A stretch of DNA of 64,000 nucleotides from Colocasia esculenta (lineage: Eukaryota; Streptophyta; Magnoliopsida; Alismatales; Araceae). The notes beneath the pieces were generated by a model. The model saw nothing but the letters and a program-made list of their open reading frames with translations, was not told where the DNA came from and did no database searches. The position numbers and the translations under genes were made by a program. Position 1 is the stretch's first letter. Each line of letters opens with the position of its first letter. Shown here one piece after another: positions 11,201 through 22,395 of the stretch. The DNA is taken from positions 4,402,001 to 4,466,000 of the forward strand of contig CM024753.1 of NCBI GenBank assembly GCA_014218235.1, read 5' to 3'.

Positions 11201-13469
11201 CCTGCATTGCACCCCCATGCCAACCCTGCCGATGTAACTGGATGACCCACTGTCCAAGCCCAAGCTACCCTAGTTCCTAGAAGCCCATGTGGACACCGCC
11301 AACTTCCAGCGTCATGTGCATACCTCCTGTGCACCCACTTTGTCAGCTTTGTGTCTGCATAGCAACACCCTCACGTAGGGTGTTCCATGAGACTAGTTAT
11401 AAACCGTGGCCTGCACTCCCATTCCCATCAGTCCCAGCCTGAGGGTTCCAGCCTATCCACCTGCCTGGACAACATGGCACTGCCCTTGCAGTGCAGGCTA
11501 GCCCATCTGTACCCACATGCGGATTCACAGCATGACTTCCAGTACTGCCAGCAGCAACATGCCACACTGCCCATGTCAGCTTGCATCCCCTGGAACCTGG
11601 TAGTGAACCATCCAAGTTTGTCATTGGTTTGGGTTCGTTGTCAATGTGGTTCTGTGCTACCTAGATTTGCATGCCTCTTCCTAACGCATGTCAGCTAGTG
11701 CTCGAATTTGCTCTTCTATTATATGCTCTAGTTTGCGGCCGAACTGTGAGATTAGGATGCTTACCCTGTGACACTTAACTGTTGGCTAGTGTGTGGATTG
11801 TTCTTTGCATACTGAAGCAACTCTTCTGCTGTTGAATATTGGACTCTTGCTACAGCTGTTGGTCACCAACAAAATCCCATTATTATGTGGAGAGCTGGAG
11901 GAGATTTACTATATAAAGGTTTCTACTTAGAGAGTTGGGCCTTTCTTTGATAACCTGGGGTGTCAGTTCTATCATCTTGATAAACTGTTTTGAGTTATAG
12001 TTGTTTCTTCTGCTCTTACTGGTTGTATTTTTGTGAGGTTTATCTTTGCATAGTTTTCTTTGACGTGCTGTATTTTCTTTTTATGCTGCTTTTAATTTGA
12101 GTAGTGGCTCTTGCCACTTTCCAAAAGCAGCCCTTGGGAGGGTGTGGTTATAAATGAGTACATTATAATCTATCAAGATTCATCAAGAAGAGAAAGCAAG
12201 GGTACTTAATGAACCTTGAGAACAAAATGTTGCACTGTTGGAGAAAGGTATATTAGAGACTTGATTAGCTTAAATAGCTTTTGCCCTTGCAGAATGCTCA
12301 TATTAGTGATTACAGATTACATAGCTAGGACAAAAGTACTTATTCAGCATTGCAGTTCGAAACAATTTGATCCTGTAAATGTCCATCCTGAAAGGAAGTT
12401 TGTGCTTACTGCTTCCCACGAGTTGCATGTTAATGCTTGTTATTTGTTTCTTCTTCTTTTTTTTTAATAATTTGTGACCTGCTTCATAGCCCTTTTTCTG
12501 GAATGTAGGGATGACTCAGGTCGGCTTGTCCGTACAGAGAGGTTAAGAACTAGAGATATAACACACAGGGTGAAGTCAAAGAACTACTGGCAGGTAGGGT
12601 AATTACTTTCCCTTCTTCAGGCACCGTCAAGAAAATGGGAAAGTTGGAAATCCGTATCATTTTTGAAATCATGGTGTCAAGTTTCCTTGTCAAAATTTTC
12701 AATGTATGAATCTGATCACCACTGCATAGATTCTCTGCTTTCTTCATGTTTTTTTGGGATGACATGGGAGTAGAACTTTTCCTCAAATATCTCTTACATA
12801 TCTAATGTAGCCACTTTTTGCATTTTCTTGAGACGAAGATATGGCTATTTATTTTGACCTTGCATTGCATTTTCTTGCCAATTTAGTAAGCTGCCGCCAC
12901 ATGCGGATTTCCCTAGCTAGGCTTCTTCCATGATTTGTGCTTTAACACAGTAGTGCACTTCTTCACCTTGTTAGATCAAAGTTCCTTGCGCAAAAGTTTT
13001 CTTTCAATTGTTCATCTTCAATTTTTGGCTTCATCTTCTTTATCTTGAAAAAAATAACAGTTGGAAAAGCATGTTCATATTCCTTCCCTACCTGGTCGCT
13101 CTTGCATGCAACTTAAGGTTGTATTTGAACAATCAAGGTCAACATGTTTAGCGAGATTCCTCTGATAGCCTAATCATGGCAATTTTGCAGGGAGGGGTGT
13201 GTTTGGCTTTCGCTGATGAGGTCTTGTGCTGGCTTTATGGGACTGTCAAAGAGAGTGAGTTTTGTCGCATCCTCTCTCACTCCTCTCCCCAACACCACCC
13301 TCTTAATTGTCATCTGTAAGTTAAAGAATGACTAAAGAGTTAAAGAGTTTTGCTTTATGGTCCAGATGAAGACTACGTACTACAGTTTGCTTCACCTTTC
13401 CAGCGGTTGGAGCTCCTCCAAGGCCAGTCATGCCCAGATACTATTACCAACCATGTGGCACAGCTTTGA
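2235..13469 (+). CDS. DXO1: DXO1, NAD-cap / 5'-end RNA decapping nuclease (5' partial, 12 exons)
   Basis: Homolog of plant DXO1 (DXO/Rai1 family; Arabidopsis At4g17620), which removes NAD caps from RNA and whose N-terminal extension is reported to stimulate the cap methyltransferase RNMT1. Exons, by splice sites and codon phase: 2235-2485, 2571-2636, 2953-3031, 5259-5332, 5466-5489, 5615-5739, 6580-6790, 6901-6954, 10377-10423, 12509-12593, 13191-13254, 13366-13469 (TGA). They join in frame to 393 codons without a stop. Visible residues 1-45 are Gly/Arg-rich. The catalytic core is complete: GYSFE (E214), EMD (E254, D256), ELK (E270, K272) and IQSFLAGVP (Q296), with near-canonical spacing. The first exon opens in mid-codon after an acceptor at 2233-2234, so about 150 N-terminal residues, and the promoter, lie upstream. 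Nothing in the visible exons is broken; the gene is probably functional. Confidence 0.93.
3032..5258 (+). other. DXO1 intron (2.2 kb)
   Basis: GT-AG intron between GAAAAGAAAG and ACTCGCAAGG (split Asp codon). It contains an RTE-type LINE tail at 4264-4692. The rest is AT-rich; I see no other gene. Confidence 0.85.
4264..4692 (+). mobile_element. RTE-type LINE 3' fragment
   Basis: Decayed end of an RTE-clade non-LTR retrotransposon. Traces of LLYGTKCW, RKDKIKNERFRE, LGIAP, GRPKMRWCDVV and IHVADPK follow in the order of the RTE RT C-terminus, broken by stops and shifts. It ends with a GGGATAAGGCTCTGA block and a short GAT-repeat tail, as RTE elements do, instead of poly(A). It lies in sense orientation within a DXO1 intron and should be spliced out. 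Confidence 0.8.
5466..5489 (+). other. DXO1: DXO1 24-nt microexon
   Basis: Eight codons, TFRNNLNK, between a CCAG acceptor and a GTACAT donor. The peptide fits the conserved TYRNNLNK of plant DXO1 at this point and both neighbouring exons join it in phase 0, so it is real although very short. Confidence 0.9.
5740..6579 (+). other. DXO1 intron (840 bp)
   Basis: GT-AG intron splitting an Arg codon (AG|A). It has a CA/TA-rich simple stretch at about 5813-5855 and no other recognisable feature. Confidence 0.85.
6791..6900 (+). other. DXO1: DXO1 GC-AG intron (110 bp)
   Basis: The only donor that keeps the conserved KTSRELDYH reading frame is GAG|GCTAGT, a GC donor; the acceptor TTTCAG is normal. 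The nearby GT in CCGTGAGG would put the next exon out of frame. This is therefore a minority-class GC-AG intron of the U2 type. Confidence 0.8.
7852..7980 (+). repeat. Dispersed direct repeat, copy 1 (~129 bp)
   Basis: From GAGGAGTAGCATCTTAG to GCTTTGTATT this matches 8168-8294 with scattered changes. The 187 bp between the copies are unrelated to what follows copy 2, so this is a direct repeat pair and not a tandem array. It could be the terminal repeats of a very short non-autonomous element or a local duplication. Confidence 0.75.
8168..8294 (+). repeat. Dispersed direct repeat, copy 2 (~127 bp)
   Basis: Partner of 7852-7980, same orientation, within the same DXO1 intron. Confidence 0.75.
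8489..8610 (+). repeat. Purine-rich low-complexity tract
   Basis: Strongly purine-biased on the + strand, with runs of G and GA blocks. Reading frames across it on both strands are low-complexity and not credible genes. Confidence 0.8.
10980..11028 (+). repeat. Pyrimidine tract with 12-C run
   Basis: CT-rich stretch leading into twelve consecutive C residues at 11012-11023. Confidence 0.85.
11083..11327 (+). repeat. Imperfect tandem duplication, 112 + 133 bp
   Basis: Both copies (11083-11194 and 11195-11327) start with ATATAACCTGCATT and contain TGGAYGACCYACTGTC, AGAAGCCCATGTGG and TCATGTGCAYACCTCC in order. The second copy has small insertions. It lies in a DXO1 intron. Confidence 0.8.
12594..13190 (+). 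other. DXO1 intron (597 bp)
   Basis: GT-AG intron in phase 0 between NYWQ and GGVCLAF. AT-rich, no other feature seen. Confidence 0.85.
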
Positions 13470-14737
13470 GTGTAATGCGGGTATTACTACACAACGGTTA
13501 AATGTCTAGGACCATACGCTTGCGATTTACTGGGACTTCATTGCCAAAGCATTAAACAAATGTATATTGGCCTCTTAGACATCTTTTTTCCATGCGTCCC
13601 ATCCAATTTTATACTTCAGAAATTTTCGTTTCCGGTAGTCTTTGGAAAGGGATCCTATTTTTCGATGCAAAGGAGCCCCGTACTTTAGTCACCACTGGAT
13701 GCATGTCTCAGATTCTACTTCGTGTTCAAGAATTATCACAGGGAAGGAATCTGCTTATAAACTAGTAACATTTCTTTGTAAAAACTCTTGAAGTCTGTAA
13801 AATTCTCTGTAGTCATTTGAATTTATTGTAGCAAAATGGATTATCTTGTTTTTTTTTATTCACACTGGAACTGTCTGCTATTGAAACACTATTGTTGCAG
13901 GTTGGTTCTGCCATCATTCATGCTGCACTTCCATCTCAACCTCTGGTTCCTTTTGCATTGTTATTATCTATCTATCTTTGCACCTATAAAGATTTGCTAG
14001 GAGACAACTACGGCAGTTGGTGTGGCCTGCCTGTGCTCTAGTTTGCAATCTTGGATTAAGATTGGTTCATGTCGGTGAATTTGGAGGGATGTGCTTATGT
14101 GGGTCGTGCTTAATTTGTCTCTTTGTTATCGATTTCTTCCTTCTAACGCCCTGTGGTATCCCCACAGTCTACTCAGTTGCCATCGTTAATATATTCTTGA
14201 AAAGGAAGTGCCTTTTGTTCTTTAAATGCTGCATTATGTCTCCATGCAAGTAATTAATTTAATTTTTTTAAGGATCACATACTTTTTTGTTTTTGACGAT
14301 CACATTCGATGTTGTGTGCAGTTGTTCTCATATATGTTTTGTACAGTACATGATTCCACAGTTCCAGGTTACAATCTTGGAAATGTGTTCCTGAATTTTC
14401 TCCGGCCGGCCAATTATCTCGTGATTAATGCAAGTAGGAGAATTTTTTTTTTTGTGCTTGTGAAGAGATCTCGAGGTCAAATTTTTAGTGTGCGACAGGG
14501 AGTTGTGAACTCTAAGTTGTGGGAGTCTATGTTGGTGTTGTGACCAAATCCGCGAAGCGAAGAGAATATTTTCTCTATGTGATAATGTTTTTGTGTCTGG
14601 AATGGTCGTTCAAATGAGTTGAGTAGTTGTGACTATGTAGATTTTCCATCTCAAACAAACAAGTTAATTTAGTATTTCTAGGACTGTTCACTGTTCGATT
14701 CGATTTGAACTATTTTTTTTAGAAATCAAATCAAATT
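13470..14737 (+). other. DXO1 3' UTR and flank
   Basis: AT-rich sequence between the DXO1 stop and the satellite array. It presumably holds the 3' UTR, but I cannot place the polyadenylation site. Small reading frames at 14017-14543 show no family resemblance and look random. Confidence 0.6.
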
Positions 14738-17700
14738 GTAGATATGGGTGCACAAATATCGTCGATATAGTCACTCTTTCCGATTTATTCTCACCCCTTC
14801 AGTGAAGGAATTGAGCATAATTTTTCGTCCGGATATCGAAATCGCTTATGTGACCATAATTCGGAATCAGCACTTTGAGACGGTCGACAAAGTGCTGGTT
14901 TTGAGGAATTTTATTATGTGGCTGAAATTTTGCCGTAGAGCGTGTGTACTAGTACACCGATTGCCGTACCTCTTGGGTAAGACGTAAATATTTGTTCGCC
15001 CGGCGATCGGAACGGCCCTCGAGGCCCCAATTCGAAATCGGCACTTCGACCCGGTCGGCACAATGTTGCATTCGGAGATTTTCGGTCCGGCATCTAAATT
15101 TCTCTCCGGGAGCGTGGTCGCGGGCTGTCGATGCAATCGCATATGGACACCTCTTCGCTCAAACAGACATAACTTTCCACTCGGTTATCAGAATCGCTTA
15201 TAAGACTCCAATTCGGAATCGGCACTCAGAGGTGCCCGTCGCCCCCTTATCGCCATAACGTCGTTTCGGGGTCGAAAAACTTTCGTTTCGCGCTCCGAAA
15301 TTGTGATTCCAGCCGACGATCTCGCCGATTCCAAGGTTTTCTGGCAGTAGCGCCTCCCTCGATTACGCGAATCGCTGAGGGGCCAACACACAGAGTCGGC
15401 CTATCACGGCGATCAGAAGTCGTGTTCAACTCGGCTTGAGATCTCCATCCCAGGTCATAGATATAGGTGCACGAACATCGCCGATATAGTCACCCCCTCT
15501 GGTTTATTCCCACCCCTTTAGCGAAAGAACTGGGCATAACTTTCCTCTTGGGCATTGGAATCGCTTATATGACCACAATTCAGAATCGACACTCTGAGAC
15601 AGTCGATAGGGCGTTGGTTTTGTGGAATTCCGTTCTATGGCCGAAATTCTGCCATAGAGCGTGTGTATTAGTACACCGATTGTCGTACCCCTTGGGTAGG
15701 ACGCGGATATTTGTTCGCCCGATGATCGGAACAGCCCGCGAGACCCCAATTCGAAATCGGCACTTTAACTCGGTCGGCACAAGGTCGCATTCGGAGATTT
15801 CCGGTCCGGCGCCCAAATTCCTCTCCGGGAGCGTGGTCGCGGGCTGCCGATGCGATTGCATACGGACACCCTTTCGCTCAAACATGCATAACTTTCTGCA
15901 AGGTTATCAGAATCGCTTATAAGACCCCAATTCGGAATCGGCACTCAAAGGCGCCTGTCGCCCCCTTATTGCCTTGGGTAATAAGACGTCGTTTCGAGGT
16001 CGAAAAACCTTCATTTCGCACTCCGAAATTGCGATTCCAGCCGACGTTCTCCCCAATTCCAAGGTTTTATGGCAGTAGCACCTCCATCGATTACGCGAAT
16101 CGCTGGCGGAGCCAACACACGGAGTCGGCCTATCACGGTGATCGGAAGTCGTGTTCAACTCGGCTCGAGATCTGCACCCAGGTCGTAGATATGTGTGCAT
16201 GAACATCGGCGATATAGACACCCCTCCGTTTATTCCCACCCCTTCAGCGAAAGAACTGAGCATAACTTTCTGCCCGGCATCGGAATCGCTTGTGTGAGTA
16301 CAATTCGGAATTGGCACTTCGAGACGGTCGACGAGGCGTTGGTTTCGTGGAATTCCGTTCCAGGGCCAAAATTCCACCGCGGAGTGTGTGTACTAGTCAC
16401 CGATTGTCGTACCCCTTGGGTAGGACGTGGATATTTGTTCGCCTGAAGATCGGTACGGCCCGCGAGGCCCCAATTCGGAATCAGCACTTCGACCTGGTCG
16501 GCACAAGGTCATATTCAGAGATTTTCGGTACAGCACCCTAATTCCTCTTCGGGAGCGTGGTCATGGGCTGCCGATGCGATCGCATACGGACACCCCTTCG
16601 CTCAAACAGGCATAACTTTCCGATCGGTTATCAAAATAGCTTATAAAACCACAATTCGGAATCGGCACTCAGAGGCGCCCGTCGCCCCTTTATTGCCTCA
16701 GGCGATAAGACGTCGTTTCAGGGTCGAAAAACCTTTTTTTTGCACTCTGAAATTGTGATTCCAGCAGACGATCTCCCTGATTCCAAGGTTTTTTGGCAGT
16801 AGCGCCTCACTCGATTACGCGAATTGCTGGCGAGGCGAACACACAAAGTCGGCCTATCACGGCGATCGAAAGTTGTTTTGAACTCGGCTCGAGATCTTCA
16901 CCCCAGGTCGTCACCCCCTCCGATTTATTCCCACTCCTTCAGAGAAAGAACTGGGCATAACATTCCGCCCGGGCATCAGAATCGCTTATGTGACCATAAT
17001 TCAGAATCGACACTCCAAGACGGTCGACAGGGCTCTGGTTTCGTGGAATTCCGTTCCGAGGCCGAAATTCTGCCGCGGAGCGTGTGTACTAGTACACCGA
17101 TTGTCATACCCCTAGGGTAGGGCGCGAATATTTGTTCGCCCGGCGATCGAAACGGCCCGCGAGGCCCCAATTCGGAGTCGACTCTTCGACTCAGTCGGCA
17201 CAATGTCGTATTCGGAGATTTCTGGTCCGGCGCCAGAATTCCTCTCCGGGAGCGTGGTTGGGGGCTGCCGATGAGATCACATACAGACACCCCTTTACTC
17301 AAACGAGCATAACTTTTCGCTCAGTTATCAGAATAGCTTATAAGACCCCAATTCGGAATCGGCACCCCGAGGCGTCCGTCGCCCACTTATCACCTCAGGC
17401 GATAAGTCGTCGTTTCGGGGTCCAAAAACCTTCGTCTCGCACTCCGAAATTGCGATTCCAGTCGACTATCTTTCCGATTCCAAGATTTTCTGGAAGTAGC
17501 GCCTCCCTCGATTACGCAAATTGCTGGCGGGGCCAACACACGGAGTCGGCCTATCATGGCGATCGGAATTTGTGTTCAACTCGGCTCGAGATCTCCACCC
17601 CAGGTCATAGATATGGGTGCACGAACATCACCGATATAGTCACCCCCTCTAGATTATTCCCACCCCTTCAGCGAAAGAACTGTGCATAACTTTTTGCCAG

Positions 17701-20379
17701 GGCATCGGAATTGCTTATGTGACCACAATTCGGAATCGGCAGTCCGAGATGTTCGACAGGGCGCTGGTTTCGTGGAATTCTATTTCGGGGCCGAAATTCC
17801 GCCGCGGAGCATGTGTACTATTACACCGATTGTCGTACCCCTTGGGTAGGATGCAGATATTTGTTTGTCCGGCGATTGGAAAGGCCCGTGAGGCCCCAAT
17901 TTGAAATCGGCACTTCGACCCGGTCAGCACAAGGTCGCATTCAGAGATTTCCGGTCCGGCGCCCAAATTCCTCTCCGGGAGCGTGGTCACGGGCTGCCGA
18001 TGCGATCGCATACGGACACCCCTTCGCTCAAACGGACATAACTTTCCTCTCGGTTATCAGAATCGTTTATAAGACCCCAATTCGGAATCGGCACTCAGAG
18101 GCGCCCGATGTTTCGTTATCACCTCAAGCAATAAGATGTAATTTCGGGGTCGAAAAACCTTCGTTTCGCACTCTAAAATTGGGATTCTAGCCGACGATCT
18201 CCCCAATTCGAAGGTTTTATGGCAGTAGCGCCTCCCTCGATTACGCGAATCGCTGGCAGGTCCAACACACGGAGTCGGCCTATCATGGCGATCGGAAGTC
18301 GTGTTCAACTTGGCACGAACAACGCGACACCCCTTTGCTCAAACGTGCATAACTTTCCGCTCGGTTATCAGAATAGCTTATAAAATCACAATTCGGAATC
18401 GACACTCAGAGGTGCCCGTCGCCCCCTTATCGCCTCAGGCGATAAGACGTCGTTTCAAGGTCAAAAAACCTTTTTTTCGCATTCCGAAATTACGATTCCA
18501 GCAAATGATCTCCCTGATTCCAAGGTTTTTTTGCAGTTGCGCCTCCCTTGATTACGCAAATCGCTAGCGAGGCCAACACACGAAGTCGGCCTATCACGAC
18601 GATCGGAAGTCGTTCTCAACTGGGCTCGAGATCTCCACCCCAGGTCGTAGATATGGGTACATGAATATCCCCGATATAGTCACCCCCTCCGATTTATTTC
18701 CACCCTTTTAGCGAAAGAATTGGGCATAACTTTCCTCCCGGGCAACAGAATCGCATATGTGACCATAATTCAGAATCGACACTCCAAGATGATCGACAGG
18801 GCGCTGGTTTTGTGGAATTCCGTTTCGGGGCCGAAATTCTGCCGCAGAGCGTATGTACTAGTACACCGATTGTCATACCCCTACGGTAGGACGCAGATAT
18901 TTGTTCGCCCGGCGATCGGAACGGCCCGCGAGGCCCCAATTCGAAATCGACACTTCGACCCGGTCGGCACAAGGTCGCATTCAGAGATTTCCAGTTTGGC
19001 GCCCAAATTCCTCTCCAGGAGCGTGGTCGCGGACTCCCGATGTGATCGTATACGGACACCCCTTCGCTCAAACGGGCATAACTTTCCGCTCGGTAATCAA
19101 AATAGCTTATAAGACCCCAATTCGGAATCGGCACTTAGAGGCGCCCGTCGCCCTGTTATCGCATCAGGTGATAACACGTCATTTCGGGGTCGAAAAACCT
19201 TCATTTTGCACTCCGAAATTGCGATTCCATCCAACGATCTCCCCGATTCTATGTTTTTCTGGCAGTAGCGCCACCCTTGATTACGCGAATCGCTGGCGGG
19301 GCCAACACACGGAGTCGGCCTATCACGACGATCAGAAGTCGTGTTTAACTCAGCTCGAGATCTCCACCCCAGGTTGTAGTTATGGGTGCACGAACATCGC
19401 CGATATAGTCACCCCCTCCGGTTTATTCCCCTCCTTCAGCGAAAGAACTAGGCATAACTTTCCGCCTGGGCATCGGAATCGCTTATGTAACCACAATTCG
19501 GAATCAACACTTCGACCCAGTCGGCACAAGGTCGCATTCGGAGATTTCCGGTCCGGCGCTCAAATTCCTCTCTGGGAGTGTGGTCACGGGCTGCCAATGC
19601 GATCGCAAATGGACACCTCTTCGCTCAAACGGGCATAACTTTTCGCTCGGTTATCAGAATCCCTTATAACACTCCAATTCAGAATTAGCACTTAGAGGCG
19701 CTCGTCGCCCCCTTATCGCCTCAAGCGATAAGACATCATTTCGGGGTCGAAAAACCATCGTTTCGCACTCTGAAATTGCGATTCCAGCCGACGATCTCCC
19801 CGATTCCAAGGTTTTCTGGCAGTAGCGCCTCCCTCGATTACGCGAATCACTGGCGGGGCCAACACACAGAGTCATCCTATCACGGCGATCGGAAGTCGTG
19901 TTCAACTCGGCTCGAGATCTCCATCCTAGGTCGTAGATATGGGTGCACGAACATCGCCGATATAGTCACCCACTCCGGTTTATTCCCACCCCTTCAGCGA
20001 AAGAACTGGGCATAACTTTCCGCCCGGGCATCGGAATCGCTTATGTGACCACAATTCGGAATCGACAGTCCGAGACGGTCGACAGGGCACTGGTTTCGTG
20101 GAATTCTATTCCGGGGCCGAAATTTCGCCGCGGAGTGGGTGTAGTGTTACACTAAATGTCGTACCCCTTGGGTAGGACGCAGATATTTGTTCGCCTGGCG
20201 TTCGGAACGGCCCGCGAGGCTCCAATTCGGAATCGGCACTTCAACCCGGTCGGCACAAGGTCGCATTCAGAGATTTTCGGTCCGGCGCCCAAATTCCTCT
20301 CCGGGAGCGTGGTCGTGGGCTGCCGATGCGATCACATACGGACACCCCTTCGCTTAAACGGGCATAACTTTCCGCTCGG

Positions 20380-22395
20380 TTATCAGAATCGCTAATAAGA
20401 CCCCAATTCGGAATTGGCACTCGAAGACGCCCGTCGCTCCATTATTGCCTTGGTGATAAGACGTCATTTCGGGGGTCCAAAAACCTTCGTTTCGCACTCC
20501 GAAATTGCGATTCCAGCCAGCAATATCTCTGATTCCAAGGTTTTCTGGCAGTAGCGCCTCCCTTGATTACGTGAATCGCTGGCGGGGCCAACACACGTTG
20601 TCGGCCTATCACGACGATCGGAAGTAATGTTCAACTCGGCTCGAGATCTCCACCCCAAGTCATAGATATGGGTGCACGAACATCACCGATATAGTCACCC
20701 GCTTCGGTTTATTCCCTCCCCTACAACGAAAGAACTGGGCATAACTTTTCGCCCGGGCATCAGAATCGCTCATATGGCCACAATTCGGAATCGGCACTCC
20801 GAGACGGTTGATAGGGCGCTGGTTTCGTAGAATTCCATTCTGGGGCTGAGATTCCGCCGCAGAGCGTGTGTTCTAGTACACCGATTGTCGTACCCCTTGG
20901 GTAGGACGTGTATATTTATTCACCCGGCGATCAGAACGGCCCGCGAAGCCCCAATTCGGAATCGGCACTTCGACCCGGTCGGCACAAGGTTGCATTTGGA
21001 GATTTCCGGTTTGGCGCTTGAATTCCACTCCGGGAGCATGGTTGCGGGCTGCCGATGCGATCGCATACGGACACCCCTTCGCTTAAATGGACATAACTTT
21101 CCTCTCGGTTATCATAATCGCTTATAAAACCCTAATTCAAAATAGGCACTCAGAGGCGCCCGTCGCCCCCTTATTGCCTCAAGCAATAAGACATCGTTTC
21201 AGGGTCGAAAAACCTTTGTTTTGCACTCCGAAATTGCAATTCCAGCCGGCGATCTCCTCGATTCCAAGGTTTTCTGGCAGTAGCGCCTCCCTCGATTACG
21301 CGAATCGCTGGCGGGGCTAACACACGGATTCGGCCTATCACGGAGATCGGAAGTCGTGTTCAACTCGGCTCGAGATCTCCATCCCAGGTCACAGATATGT
21401 GTGCACGAACATCGCCGATATAGTCACCCCCTCCGATTTATTCCCACCCCTTCAGCGAAAGAAATGGGCATCACTTTTCGCCCGGGCATCGGAATCGCTT
21501 ATGTGACAACAATTCAGAATCGGCACTTCGAGACGGTCGACAGGGCGGTGGTTTCGTCGAATTCCATTCTGGGGCCGAAATTCCACCACGGAGTGTGTGT
21601 ATTATTACACCGATTGTCGTACCCCTTGGGTAAGACGTGGATATTTGTTCGCCCGGCGATCGGAATGGCCCGCGAAGCTCTAATTCGGAATCGACACTTC
21701 GACCCGGTCGGCACAAGGTCACATTCAGAGATTTTCGGTCCGGCGCCCAAATTCCTCTCCGGGAGCGTGGTCGCGGGTCGAAAAACATTCATTTCGCACT
21801 CCGAAATTGCGATTCCAGCCAACGATCTCCCCGATTCCAAGGTTTTCTGGCAGTAGTGCCTCCATTGATTGCGCAAATCGCTGTGGGGCCAACACACAGA
21901 GTCGGTCTATCATGACAATCGGAAGTCGTGTTCAACTCGGCTCGAGATCTCCACCCCAAGTCGTAGATATGGGTGTGCGAACATCGCGATATAGTTACCC
22001 CTTCTGGTTTATTCCCACCGCTACAACGAAAGAACTTGACATAACTTTCCGCTCGGGCATTGGAATCGCTTATGTGACCATAATTCAGAATCGGCACTCC
22101 GAGACGGTCGACATGGCGCTGGTTTTGTGGAATTCCGTTCCTGGGCCAAAATTCCACCGCGGAGCGTGTGTTCTAGTACACCGATTGTCATACCCCTTGG
22201 GTAGGACGTGGATATTTGTTCGCCCGGCGATTGGAACGGCCCGCGAAGCCCCAATTCGGAATCGGCACCTCGACCCGGTCGGTACAAGGTCACATTCAGA
22301 GATTTTTGGTCTGGCGCTCAAATTCCTCTCCGGGAGCGTGGTCGCGGACTGCTGATGCGATCGCATACGGACACCCCTTCGCTCAAACGAACATA
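20380..22395 (+). repeat. Satellite block duplication, copy A
   Basis: A block of almost three units that shares private variants, unit by unit, with 29375-31547. Examples: TTCCCTCCCCTACAACG near 20710, GTGTTCTAGTAC near 20870, ATAGGCACTCAGAGG near 21144, GAAAGAAATGGGCAT near 21460, AACTTGACATAAC near 22033. The offset is 8995 bp, growing to 9152 after a 157-bp deletion in the unit starting at 21394. Confidence 0.85.

Larger units (their letters stand above)
10424..12508 (+). other. DXO1 intron (2.1 kb)
   Basis: GT-AG intron splitting an Arg codon (AG|G). It contains a pyrimidine tract with a 12-C run (11012-11023) and a duplicated ~112/133-bp segment (11083-11327). A C-rich stretch to about 11600 looks like inserted repeat DNA of unknown type. 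Confidence 0.85.

Noticed and set aside
14017..14543. Two short frames after DXO1 as possible genes.
   Set aside because: Leu/Phe/Cys-rich random-looking translations in AT-rich 3' flank, without codon or family support.
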